In this document: one piece after another, positions 24,054 to 31,912 of the stretch | Layout of the letters: each line of letters begins with the position of its first letter | How positions within the stretch are numbered: position 1 is the stretch's first letter | Origin: Candidatus Saccharimonadota bacterium | GTDB lineage: Bacteria > Patescibacteriota > Saccharimonadia > Saccharimonadales > Saccharimonadaceae | Reading direction: 5' to 3' | Assembly: GCA_017479205.1 (NCBI GenBank) | Contig: JAFVCN010000036.1 | Location: 1-40,278, forward strand | DNA: 40,278 bases | Made by a program: the position numbers and the translations under genes | Notes under the pieces: model-generated | The model's input: the letters and a program-made list of their open reading frames with translations, nothing else | The model's database searches: none | What the model was told of the DNA's origin: nothing

Positions 24054-25126
24054 AAATTGTATATTTAGTCCCAAATATAAATAGGTGTGGTCCAATAGAA
24101 GTTGCAATTAATATTGCAAAGAATCTTAAAAGCAAGGAAATATATTTTGTTTCAATATTTGGAGATAAAAATGACCAAAGTTTAATCAAACAGTTAAAGT
24201 CCTTTGGGTTCAAGGTAAAAAGCTTCTATTTGACAAAAAGTGACATTATCTTCAACCGTTTTGATAAGGTGCAGAACTTTATTAGCAAAATAAGTCCTGA
24301 CGTAATTCATTCTCATGGAATACAAGCTGATTATATCTTGTCAAAAATTTCCTCCAAAGGTCTCAAAGTGTCTACGATACACAGTAATTATAAAGAGGAT
24401 TATAATGAACAATTCTGGCCGATAGTTTCAAAGATGCTAGAAAAGTGGCACTATTCAATGCATAAAAAAATAGATATAAATGTCTGTTGCTCGGAATCAG
24501 TTTATTTTGAGGCGGTCAAACATATTAATAACTGTATTTTTATTAGAAACGGAATAGATGTTAACTTATTTAGCGGAAAAAAGCTTTTGAAACGTTCTGA
24601 AATTGGGGTTCCAAGAGACGCGACAGTTTACTTATATCTAGGGAGGTTAATTAGAAGAAAAAAAGTGCCAGAATTACTTACATTATTTAAAAAAAGTTGT
24701 AACGAGAAAGATATTCTAATTATAGCTGGAGACGGGAATGAATATGATAAATGTAAATCGCTGGCGAATAAACAAGTAAAATTTGTTGGATATGTAAACA
24801 ATCCTAGAGATTATTTAAGGATTTCGGACGTTTATATCTCGAATTCTTCTAGTGAAGGATTATCTATGTCTGTTCTTGAAGCAATTGCGTCTGGAAATAA
24901 ATTATTATTGTCTAATATTTTATCTCATAGAGAATGCTTAAAAATGTCGGAAAAAGACACCGGCTATACTTTTAACGAAGAGAATTTTCTCGCTAAGAAG
25001 AAATTGGTCGATAAATTAGTGAAGGCAAAGACTAAAGTAGATGAAAATACTCTTTATAGTATTTCAGCTAAACGCATGGCTAATGAATATGAGCAAATCT
25101 ATGTAAGGAAGGAGAGTGAAACATGA
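24050..25126 (+). CDS. family 4 glycosyltransferase
   Basis: A 358-aa GT-B enzyme: N-terminal acceptor domain beginning MKIVYLVPNINRCGPIEVA (the G-rich loop), then IHSHGIQADYI. The donor domain is LYLGRLIRRKKVPELL, IIAGDGNEYDKC, VKFVGYVNNP and the nucleotide-sugar E-x7-E-type motif SSSEGLSMSVLEAIASG (about residues 266-282). It adds a sugar to the lipid-linked repeat unit on the cytoplasmic face. ATGA overlaps at both ends. Confidence 0.93.
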   Translation: MKIVYLVPNINRCGPIEVAINIAKNLKSKEIYFVSIFGDKNDQSLIKQLKSFGFKVKSFYLTKSDIIFNRFDKVQNFISKISPDVIHSHGIQADYILSKISSKGLKVSTIHSNYKEDYNEQFWPIVSKMLEKWHYSMHKKIDINVCCSESVYFEAVKHINNCIFIRNGIDVNLFSGKKLLKRSEIGVPRDATVYLYLGRLIRRKKVPELLTLFKKSCNEKDILIIAGDGNEYDKCKSLANKQVKFVGYVNNPRDYLRISDVYISNSSSEGLSMSVLEAIASGNKLLLSNILSHRECLKMSEKDTGYTFNEENFLAKKKLVDKLVKAKTKVDENTLYSISAKRMANEYEQIYVRKESET

Positions 25127-26118
25127 AAAAGATAGTTATTTTTAATACGTCGTATGGAACGTTAAATCTCGGAGATTTCATTATTAACGAATCTGTTGAG
25201 ATTGAACTTGCTCCGCTTCTATCACATAATAATACATTTTTTATCGAGCTTCCTACTCATACACCAGTTACTCATTGCTATCAAAATATAAAGAAAAATA
25301 AAATAGTCTGCGAATGTGATAATGCGAAATATAAGTTTTTAGCTGGCACAAATATTTTATCGGCTAATATGCTTAGACCTTGGCCTAATTGGAACGTTAA
25401 TATTTTTAAAAGTCGACCGTATAAAGGTGTTATTTTGGTCGGTGCTGGAATGAACGGAACACGGAAAAAACCGAATTTATATACTAAAATTCTTCTCAAA
25501 AAAATACTATCAAAGGATTTTATCCATTCGGTTAGAGACGAAAGAACGAAGATTTTTCTAGAATCTTTAGGATATAAAGCGATAAATACGGGATGTGCGA
25601 CATTATGGTCGCTTGATGACAAAAAATGTTCTGAAATACCGACCGTAAAATCAAAAGATGTAGTTTTTACATTGACGGACTATTGTAAAGATGAAAAGAG
25701 GGATGTAGAACTTATTAAAATCTTAGAAGCGAATTACGAAACTCTATATTTCTGGACGCAGGGTAGCGAAGATTATGACTATCTTAAATCCCTCAACGTA
25801 GACACTAGGAAGGTAAAAATCTTAACTACGTTAGAAGATTTTAGAAAAACATTGAAACAGAAGAATTTGGACTATGTCGGCACTAGACTTCACGCCGGTA
25901 TTTACGCCATGCAGCATGCGAAAAGAAGTATAATAATTAGTATTGATAATAGAACTAGGGATATGAAGAAGAACTATAATTTAGTGAGTTTGGAGCGCGA
26001 GGAAATTAAATGTCTAAATAATCTCATTAATTCAGAGTTTAAGACAGATATTAAAGTTAATGCAGATAGAATAGAAAAATGGAAAAAACAATTTCAAGGA
26101 GATAATGATGAAAAATGA
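25123..26118 (+). CDS. polysaccharide pyruvyl transferase family protein
   Basis: A 331-aa protein of the PF04230 group (WcaK/CsaB-like): KKIVIFNTSYGTLNLGDFIINE is the typical opening (GD.i), GVILVGAGMNG the central loop, VRDERTKIFLESLGYKAINTGCATLW the next conserved block, and DYVGTRLHAGIYAMQHAKRSIIISIDNR the C-terminal part with the conserved RLH. Such enzymes transfer pyruvate from PEP to sugars, giving acidic ketals. That would make the exopolysaccharide anionic and possibly an anchor for surface proteins, if catalytic function is retained. Confidence 0.9.
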   Translation: MKKIVIFNTSYGTLNLGDFIINESVEIELAPLLSHNNTFFIELPTHTPVTHCYQNIKKNKIVCECDNAKYKFLAGTNILSANMLRPWPNWNVNIFKSRPYKGVILVGAGMNGTRKKPNLYTKILLKKILSKDFIHSVRDERTKIFLESLGYKAINTGCATLWSLDDKKCSEIPTVKSKDVVFTLTDYCKDEKRDVELIKILEANYETLYFWTQGSEDYDYLKSLNVDTRKVKILTTLEDFRKTLKQKNLDYVGTRLHAGIYAMQHAKRSIIISIDNRTRDMKKNYNLVSLEREEIKCLNNLINSEFKTDIKVNADRIEKWKKQFQGDNDEK

Positions 26119-27358
26119 ATTTATAATAGAACATGTTGAAGTTCGAGATTCAAATATTATTTTTAACTATAAGATAAATGGTGAATGGAAAAAATATTTT
26201 AAAGAGCGAAACCAATATAGTATAGAATATTCAGAACCAGTAGGGAAATGCCCTAAAAGTATAGCTGTTGTACCGCTTTTAACGAATATTTTACCCGTCG
26301 CATGGCTTTTTGACGCTACGATTAAGGTAAATGAAATAGACGAAGATTTTCTTGAGAGTATAAAAGATTTTAAGTCTGGCTACGAAAATATGTATCCAAA
26401 TATCGCCTTTAAAGGACGGCTGGATATCGGACGTGTTGTGAAAAATAAAGTTAAAAGAACTAATTGCGTCGGTGCTTTTTATAGTGGAGGACTCGACGCA
26501 ACTTCTACGCTGGCGTCGCATTACGATGAAAGGCCAGTTTTAATGAACATTCAAGGTTCAGATGTAAAAGTTAAACATAAGGCGACGATAAAATCTATAC
26601 AAAAGGTTTTAGCTGGAAATGCTAAGGAGCTGGGGCTTCAAATTATATTTATAAAATCTGAATTTAGAAAAGTTCTAGATACAAAGAAATTAGATCATTA
26701 TATTAGAAAATTTATAAATGACAACTATTGGCATGCATTTCAACACGGTATAGCAATTATTGGCCATGGCGCACCAGTTGCATTTGTAAATAATCTAAAA
26801 AATATTTATATTGCATCGTCTTTTACGATAGGAGACAAAGTTGCATGTGCATCCGATCCAACAATTGATAATTTTGTGCGTTTTTCTGGAACAAGAACGA
26901 TTCACGACGGATATGAAATGGATCGCATTGCTAAAACTAAAAATATTGGGAGGTTTCTCAAGGAAAATGGCAATAAAAAAATATCCCTAAGGGTATGTCT
27001 AGATGATTTTAGAGTAGAAAACTGTTGTCATTGTGAGAAATGCTACAGGACAATTTATGGGTTTATTGCAACTGGTTTCGATCCGAAGAAATTTGGTTTC
27101 AATCTCGATAAGAACTTCCATAAAAGAGTTCAACGCGAATTTAAGACTATGCTTATTCTAGAAAACTTATGGTTTTGGACAAAAATTCAAAATGAATTTA
27201 AAAATAACCCAAATCTAAAAAATAATAAAGATTTGCAATGGATTTATGAATATGATTTTGAAAAATGCAATAAAAATAAATTAAAATATATTGTAAAATA
27301 TACGAATGCGATTATAAGACGAATTAAGAAGATGGTTATCCTAATAAAAATGAGGTAA
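26108..27358 (+). CDS. PP-loop ATP-pyrophosphatase-like protein with a C-terminal cysteine cluster
   Basis: A protein of 416 aa from the ATG at 26108, which has GGAG at 7-nt spacing; a directly preceding ATG at 26105 is too close. The PP-loop is AFYSGGLDATSTL (about residues 128-140), the SGGxDS-type motif of adenine nucleotide alpha-hydrolases such as Asn synthetase, QueC and WbpG. Late in the protein lies NCCHCEKCYRTIYGF, a CxxC/CxxC cluster that could hold zinc. The N-terminal 100 residues are not recognised. The overlap with the previous gene shows it belongs to the operon. It may activate a carboxyl or carbonyl for amidation of a glycan component, but substrate and reaction are unknown. 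Confidence 0.8.
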   Translation: MKNEFIIEHVEVRDSNIIFNYKINGEWKKYFKERNQYSIEYSEPVGKCPKSIAVVPLLTNILPVAWLFDATIKVNEIDEDFLESIKDFKSGYENMYPNIAFKGRLDIGRVVKNKVKRTNCVGAFYSGGLDATSTLASHYDERPVLMNIQGSDVKVKHKATIKSIQKVLAGNAKELGLQIIFIKSEFRKVLDTKKLDHYIRKFINDNYWHAFQHGIAIIGHGAPVAFVNNLKNIYIASSFTIGDKVACASDPTIDNFVRFSGTRTIHDGYEMDRIAKTKNIGRFLKENGNKKISLRVCLDDFRVENCCHCEKCYRTIYGFIATGFDPKKFGFNLDKNFHKRVQREFKTMLILENLWFWTKIQNEFKNNPNLKNNKDLQWIYEYDFEKCNKNKLKYIVKYTNAIIRRIKKMVILIKMR

Positions 27359-27363
27359 AAGCG

Positions 27364-28437
27364 ATGGATATTAAAATTTCTTTTCTCGGAGATATATTAT
27401 TTACGCCAGCACAGGTATCTTTTTTGGATAGTCGAGCAACAACTGATTATATCTCGACAAAGTTGAAAAGACAATTACAATCATCTAATCTAGTAATTGG
27501 TAATTTGGAAACTCCGATTACGGCTAAAAAAGTTGTTAAAACTGACAAATTTAGTTTTGTTGCTGACAAAAAATTTCTAGATTGTTTAGCAGATAGTAAT
27601 ATTACAATGGTTTCCACAGCGAATAATCATTGTCTAGACAATGGTATAGCTGGAGTAACTGAAACTATAGAAAATCTGCGCAAGAAGAAAATAGACTCTT
27701 TTGGTACCTATAAAGATAAAAAGGATAAAAAAATATGCATAAAACAAATTGGCGATACAAAAATATCTTTCTTATCGTATACTTATGGAACGAATGCCTT
27801 TATTAATCACGAGTATTTGTCTAGTGAAGATTCATATGCCGTGAACTTATTTAAAAAGCAAGAGACTAGTAGAATGTTCCTTAGAAAAATAAAATGGAAA
27901 CTTTGTCCTAATTTTCAATTGTTTAATTTTATTAGAGATAGAAAATATCTCAATAAAGTTAAAACAGAGATACTACAGGCAAAGAAGAAATCCGATATTG
28001 TAATCGTTGCGATGCATAGTGGTGGACAGTATAATAAAAAAATAGACAATTATACAAGGTGTTTAGCGCATTTTCTAGTTAATAGCGGCGCTGATGTAGT
28101 AGTAGGTAATCATCCACATAGAATTTTAGAAACAGAGCTCTATAAAGATAAATTTATTGCTTATTCACTAGGGAACTTTTTTGCAATGCCATATGAAAAT
28201 GCTAATCAAGATGATGACTTTCCTAATTACTCGGCTATCTTGAACTTATATATCAACAATCACTCAAAAAAAATAGAACAGGTTACTTTTAACATAGCAA
28301 AGACAGAATGCAACGAAGAACTAATAGTGGATTTAGTTGATAATGTTGAAACTAATGCCTATGCAAAAAATGCAGTAGAAATTTTCTGTGGTAAAAATGC
28401 TGCAAAAATAAAAGACGGGGAACTTTTAATAAAATGA
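27364..28437 (+). CDS. CapA-family protein (poly-gamma-glutamate/metallophosphatase fold)
   Basis: A 357-aa protein of the PGA_cap (PF09587) family. The metal-binding series of the calcineurin-like fold is visible: SFLGDILFT (GD), VIGNLETPI (GNLE), VSTANNHCLDNG (NNH), VAMHSGGQYN (H.G.E-like, with Gln), VVGNHPHRI (GNHPH) and AYSLGNFF. Family members take part in capsular polyglutamate production; the Glu of the H.G.E motif is Gln here. No signal peptide or TM segment is seen, so it is probably cytoplasmic, unlike many CapA proteins. GAGG precedes the ATG. Confidence 0.88.
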   Translation: MDIKISFLGDILFTPAQVSFLDSRATTDYISTKLKRQLQSSNLVIGNLETPITAKKVVKTDKFSFVADKKFLDCLADSNITMVSTANNHCLDNGIAGVTETIENLRKKKIDSFGTYKDKKDKKICIKQIGDTKISFLSYTYGTNAFINHEYLSSEDSYAVNLFKKQETSRMFLRKIKWKLCPNFQLFNFIRDRKYLNKVKTEILQAKKKSDIVIVAMHSGGQYNKKIDNYTRCLAHFLVNSGADVVVGNHPHRILETELYKDKFIAYSLGNFFAMPYENANQDDDFPNYSAILNLYINNHSKKIEQVTFNIAKTECNEELIVDLVDNVETNAYAKNAVEIFCGKNAAKIKDGELLIK

Positions 28438-29981
28438 GTGAAAAACGAAAAAATAGCCGAACAAAAAATAGCTTACGGAATTTAATAGTAAACATAGTAT
28501 CTCAATCTTTTGTTGTCATTATTAATTTTATAGCCAGAACTATTTTTATCAAAACACTCGGGGAAGAAATCCTTGGAATAAATGGGCTTTTTTCAAATAT
28601 TATAAATATTTTATCTTTAGCTGAGCTAGGTTTTAGCAATGCTATTATTTACGGCATGTATAAGCCACTAAAAGATGGTGACAACACAAAAATTAAGCAG
28701 CTTCTTAAATTCTATAGAAAGATTTATCGTCTCGTTTCTTTGACGATTCTAATACTCGGTTTGTGTGTTATACCATTTCTAGGTAATATTATAAACACAG
28801 AAGCCGAATTGGGAAATGTATCGTTGTTTTATGTTCTTTATCTTTTGAACACAGTAGCATCATATACTATAGTATATAAAACCTCTCTTATTATAGCAGA
28901 CCAGAAAACATATATTTTAAAGTTATGTTCTCTCGGAACTCTATTTCTTCAATTTTTTCTCCAGACATTAATACTCTTTGCGACTAAAAACTTTGCGCTC
29001 TATCTTCTAGTGCAAATCTTCTGCACATTATTGAATAACTTAATCGGTACAATATTAACAAACAAAAAATATCCCTACGTCAAAGAAGATGACGCTAAAC
29101 GGCTGAGCAAACAGGAACAGAAAATAATATTTAAAAATGTTGGTGCTATGTTTATTCATAAAATTAGTGGCATTATATTAAATAATACCGATAATATTTT
29201 AATCTCGATTTTAATAGGCACAATCTGGGTAGGTAGATATTCTAATTATTTCATGCTAACTTCGGCTTTTGCTAATATTATTTATATTGTCTTGAGTTCT
29301 GCAACTGCTAGCGTCGGTGATCTTATGATAGAAGATGATAAAAGGAAACAACTCAGTGTATTTAACAAGATAATGTTCCTTTGCTTTATTCTAGTCGGTT
29401 TTATAACAGTAGAATTAGCAACTTTATACAATGATTTTATTACTATCTGGATTGGAAAAGACTTTATTTTAGATGATAGCGTCGTTGCGATTATAATATT
29501 GAATTTTTACATTGTCGGAATTTTAACTCCTACCTGGATTTTTAGAGATGCTTCAGGGCTTTTTGGAGATACGAAGACATCATCCGCAATTATGGCTATC
29601 ATGAATATAGTTTTATCTCTAATATTTGGCAAGATTTTTGGTTTGTTTGGAATTCTTTTAGCGACTGCCGTTTCAAGACTTTGCATTTCATTCTGGTATC
29701 AACCAATGCTACTATATAGACTTAAATTTTTAAGCCCATTTAGACAGTTTATTTTTAGGCAGATTCAATATGTTATATGTATTGTTTCTAGTGTTATCTC
29801 GTCGGTCTTTATATGCAATATGCTCTTTGGCGATACAACCAGTGTATTTACCTTTATTCTAAAAGGTCTAACCGCTCTCATTGTATTCAGTACTATAGTT
29901 TTAATCTGCCTCAGAAAACATAAAGAGTTTAAAGAGTCGAAAGAACTACTTTCGTTATTTAAAAACAAAATAACACACTAG
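28434..29981 (+). CDS. Wzx-type polysaccharide flippase
   Basis: A 515-aa protein with 12-14 hydrophobic segments and the MOP superfamily outline of the RfbX group. SQSFVVIINFIARTIFIKTLGEEILGINGLF is the first conserved pair of helices, and the C-terminal half has WIFRDASGLFGDTKTS. It moves the lipid-linked repeat unit across the membrane. The ATGA overlap with capA makes it the last gene of the operon; no terminator is evident after it. The basic N-terminus (KNSRTKNSLRN) is in the cytoplasm. Confidence 0.93.
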   Translation: MSEKRKNSRTKNSLRNLIVNIVSQSFVVIINFIARTIFIKTLGEEILGINGLFSNIINILSLAELGFSNAIIYGMYKPLKDGDNTKIKQLLKFYRKIYRLVSLTILILGLCVIPFLGNIINTEAELGNVSLFYVLYLLNTVASYTIVYKTSLIIADQKTYILKLCSLGTLFLQFFLQTLILFATKNFALYLLVQIFCTLLNNLIGTILTNKKYPYVKEDDAKRLSKQEQKIIFKNVGAMFIHKISGIILNNTDNILISILIGTIWVGRYSNYFMLTSAFANIIYIVLSSATASVGDLMIEDDKRKQLSVFNKIMFLCFILVGFITVELATLYNDFITIWIGKDFILDDSVVAIIILNFYIVGILTPTWIFRDASGLFGDTKTSSAIMAIMNIVLSLIFGKIFGLFGILLATAVSRLCISFWYQPMLLYRLKFLSPFRQFIFRQIQYVICIVSSVISSVFICNMLFGDTTSVFTFILKGLTALIVFSTIVLICLRKHKEFKESKELLSLFKNKITH

Positions 29982-30053
29982 AATAACTGCTCCGAGATAG
30001 AAGATAAAAACATATTTCCAATAAAGTTTATACGAAAGACCTGTTCACGAGAG

Positions 30054-30119
30054 ATTAAAACATAATCATTTTGACAAAAAAACAAAAATATTTTATGAAT
30101 GTGATATAATAATGATATG
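30054..30119 (+). repeat. direct repeat copy 1, carrying a promoter
   Basis: This stretch repeats at 31850-31912 with about 80% identity: ATTAAAACATAA, TTTGACAAAAAA, AAAAATATT and TGATATAATAATG all recur in order. It ends in the extended -10 TGA-TATAAT (TATAAT at 30105-30110) placed 6 nt before the ATG at 30117. The two copies flank the 289-aa/129-aa gene pair. Confidence 0.8.
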
Positions 30120-30986
30120 GGAAAGGTCATTGAGAAAAAAGTAGTATTGTACCATTTGACACTGGAATCTGATATTTTTGATAATTTTTCTGATGTTCTT
30201 GAAAGGATATCGCAAGAGAACGAAACCGACAGAAGAATCGTAATCAAACCTGATAATTTTATCGTAAAAGTATCACAGAAGGATAACGAACGTTTTTTAA
30301 TTACTATTCAACGCCTTACGGATGAAGATTTACCAAAAATGGCAGATGGAGATAACGGAGAGAACGAAGAAGAACTATCAATTCCAGACGGTAAAAAACT
30401 TTCGTATAAAAATGTTTTTATTTACGATAAGAATGATAGTATGTTGGCTATGGCTAAGTTACAGGGGCATCCACAAAATGGCAAATTTACAAAATGTATT
30501 ACAGAGCTAGTTAAGCATTATGCTGAACCTAATAACAAATTTAATATACATTTAGCACAAATAACCGACAATGATCTTAGAGAGAAAATAAAAAATGCAA
30601 AGAATATTACCATGGCACAGTTTACATCCGTAGACTTTTGCGATTCAAGCAATATCAATGAAAAAGATTACGAAAAATATAAGGGGTATCTTTCCGGGCA
30701 AGGCTACAGAAAAACGACTAAAATCTCTGGAATAGGTAAGTCGGATATTAAAAAGATTATAGAGGGTGTTATAGAAGATTTTATGAGCAATAATGAATTA
30801 GTTAATTCTTTAAATATTACCATGGAGATTGATGGAGAGAAAATAAACTTCAATCGTTATTTCAAGCAATACAAAATACTAGTGTCAGAAGATATTAACA
30901 ATGGAAGATATGTGGATTATGATGACCTCGAGAACAAAATCACAGACGTTTTAAATGAATTCATAGAAAACAAAAATGGAGGATAA
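30117..30986 (+). CDS. uncharacterised 289-aa cytoplasmic protein, candidate defence component
   Basis: A hydrophilic acidic protein without signal or TM. It starts with a strand-rich region (KKVVLYHLTLESDIFD), then an acidic loop (GDNGENEEELSIPDG), strands (YKNVFIYDKNDSMLAM) and a Lys-rich helical middle. The C-terminal part reads KKIIEGVIEDFMSNNELV and VDYDDLENKITDVLNEF. I recognise no catalytic motif and no family. The mRNA is predicted to be leaderless. It is followed at once by a small membrane protein whose ribosome-binding site lies in this gene's end, so the two are a coupled pair. The pattern of soluble partner plus membrane partner resembles abortive-infection pairs, but that is only an analogy. 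Confidence 0.75.
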   Translation: MGKVIEKKVVLYHLTLESDIFDNFSDVLERISQENETDRRIVIKPDNFIVKVSQKDNERFLITIQRLTDEDLPKMADGDNGENEEELSIPDGKKLSYKNVFIYDKNDSMLAMAKLQGHPQNGKFTKCITELVKHYAEPNNKFNIHLAQITDNDLREKIKNAKNITMAQFTSVDFCDSSNINEKDYEKYKGYLSGQGYRKTTKISGIGKSDIKKIIEGVIEDFMSNNELVNSLNITMEIDGEKINFNRYFKQYKILVSEDINNGRYVDYDDLENKITDVLNEFIENKNGG

Positions 30987-30987
30987 T

Positions 30988-31377
30988 ATGACAGATAGTA
31001 AAAAAGTAATCATCTATGAGATAATAATAACAGTAATTATATTGGCAACAAAGATTTTTGTTCAGGGAATATTTGACGCGGTATTTTTTGATAACGTAGA
31101 AGTAAATAACGCCATATGTAATAATATTTTCAATCTAAACTCCGCTTTAGTAGTTGCACTATTACTATCGTTAATATCGAATAAGGTTTTTATAGAGGGC
31201 AAAAGGCATTTCAGAAAGATAGCTCGAAGTACTACGTACTTGATTATTTTGAATTCCATAATAATGTCGATATCATGTGCTTTTGGCGAGAATGAAATTA
31301 TATTTATGTCAGTAGCATTCGGTGGAAATATTTACAAATTTTACGATATCGCAAAACACATGCTAGATATTTTTTAA
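30988..31377 (+). CDS. uncharacterised 129-aa membrane protein, partner of the 289-aa protein
   Basis: The start at 30988 is chosen because GGAGG (30978-30982) lies ideally before it; an ATG at 30976 would leave no binding site. It has three or four TM segments (about residues 9-30, 48-66, 79-99 and a weak one at 106-125), with a basic loop EGKRHFRKIARS in the middle, and ends near DIAKHMLDIF. No known motif. The TGA of the preceding gene is at 30984-30986, so spacing is one base and the genes are coupled. Confidence 0.72.
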   Translation: MTDSKKVIIYEIIITVIILATKIFVQGIFDAVFFDNVEVNNAICNNIFNLNSALVVALLLSLISNKVFIEGKRHFRKIARSTTYLIILNSIIMSISCAFGENEIIFMSVAFGGNIYKFYDIAKHMLDIF

Positions 31378-31462
31378 TTGATATATTATTGGTCTATTTG
31401 GCAAAAGTTATGACCTTAATCCTCGAGTAGTATAATAAGTGTAAAGGTAGATTGAATATATC

Positions 31463-31573
31463 ATGGTAAAGACAGCACAACTTAGAAATAGTAATTTTTC
31501 AGATAAACTAGACATTGATTCGGTTCTATCAAAGATAGATAATGATAACATCGATTGCTTCTGCGGTAATTAA
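31463..31573 (+). CDS. 36-codon ORF, likely truncated gene start
   Basis: A TATAAT (31430-31435) lies upstream, and this ATG opens 36 codons (MVKTAQLRNSNFSDKLD..., then DNDNIDCFCGN) ending in TAA at 31573. It overlaps the start of the flippase relic in another frame. It reads like the 5' end of some gene fused at about 31535 to unrelated sequence, thus a rearrangement scar. No family recognised. Confidence 0.3.
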   Translation: MVKTAQLRNSNFSDKLDIDSVLSKIDNDNIDCFCGN

Positions 31574-31880
31574 CATTGTCATAGATCTTGTTTTGATTAA
31601 CTTTATAGGACTTTATGCAGCTGTGCTTTCGACTGCATTAGCATATCTGATTATGGTGATATATAGACATTTTGATTTAAAGAGATATATAAATATAACG
31701 TATAAATTCTTCGATATTGCTTTAATGTTAGCGGGATTTATTATTATATGTACTTTATATTTCTTGAATACTTTTGGATTAAATATAATTTGTATGCTGC
31801 TGGCGGTGGCGTATGGGTTGATTCAGAATCGTAAAATAATAAGTAGCATATTAAAACATAAGAAGTTTGACAAAAAATAA
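31535..31880 (+). pseudogene. C-terminal relic of a second Wzx-type flippase
   Basis: About 113 codons (first ATG 31542) with three or four TM segments. They correspond to the last quarter of MOP-superfamily flippases: INIVIDLVLINFIGLYAAVLST, then a loop RHFDLKRYIN and a final Lys-rich tail. No N-terminal three quarters exist upstream, and a TAG sits immediately before. It is unlike the C-terminus of the intact flippase ending at 29981, so it stems from a different, lost polysaccharide locus. Its last ~30 bases belong to direct repeat copy 2. Confidence 0.75.
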
Positions 31881-31912
31881 AAATATTATATATATGATAT
31901 AATAATGGTATG
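31850..31912 (+). repeat. direct repeat copy 2, carrying the KAP NTPase promoter
   Basis: The second copy of the repeat seen at 30054-30119. It includes the end of the flippase relic and the extended -10 TGA-TATAAT (TATAAT at 31898-31903), 6 nt before the ATG at 31910. Confidence 0.8.
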
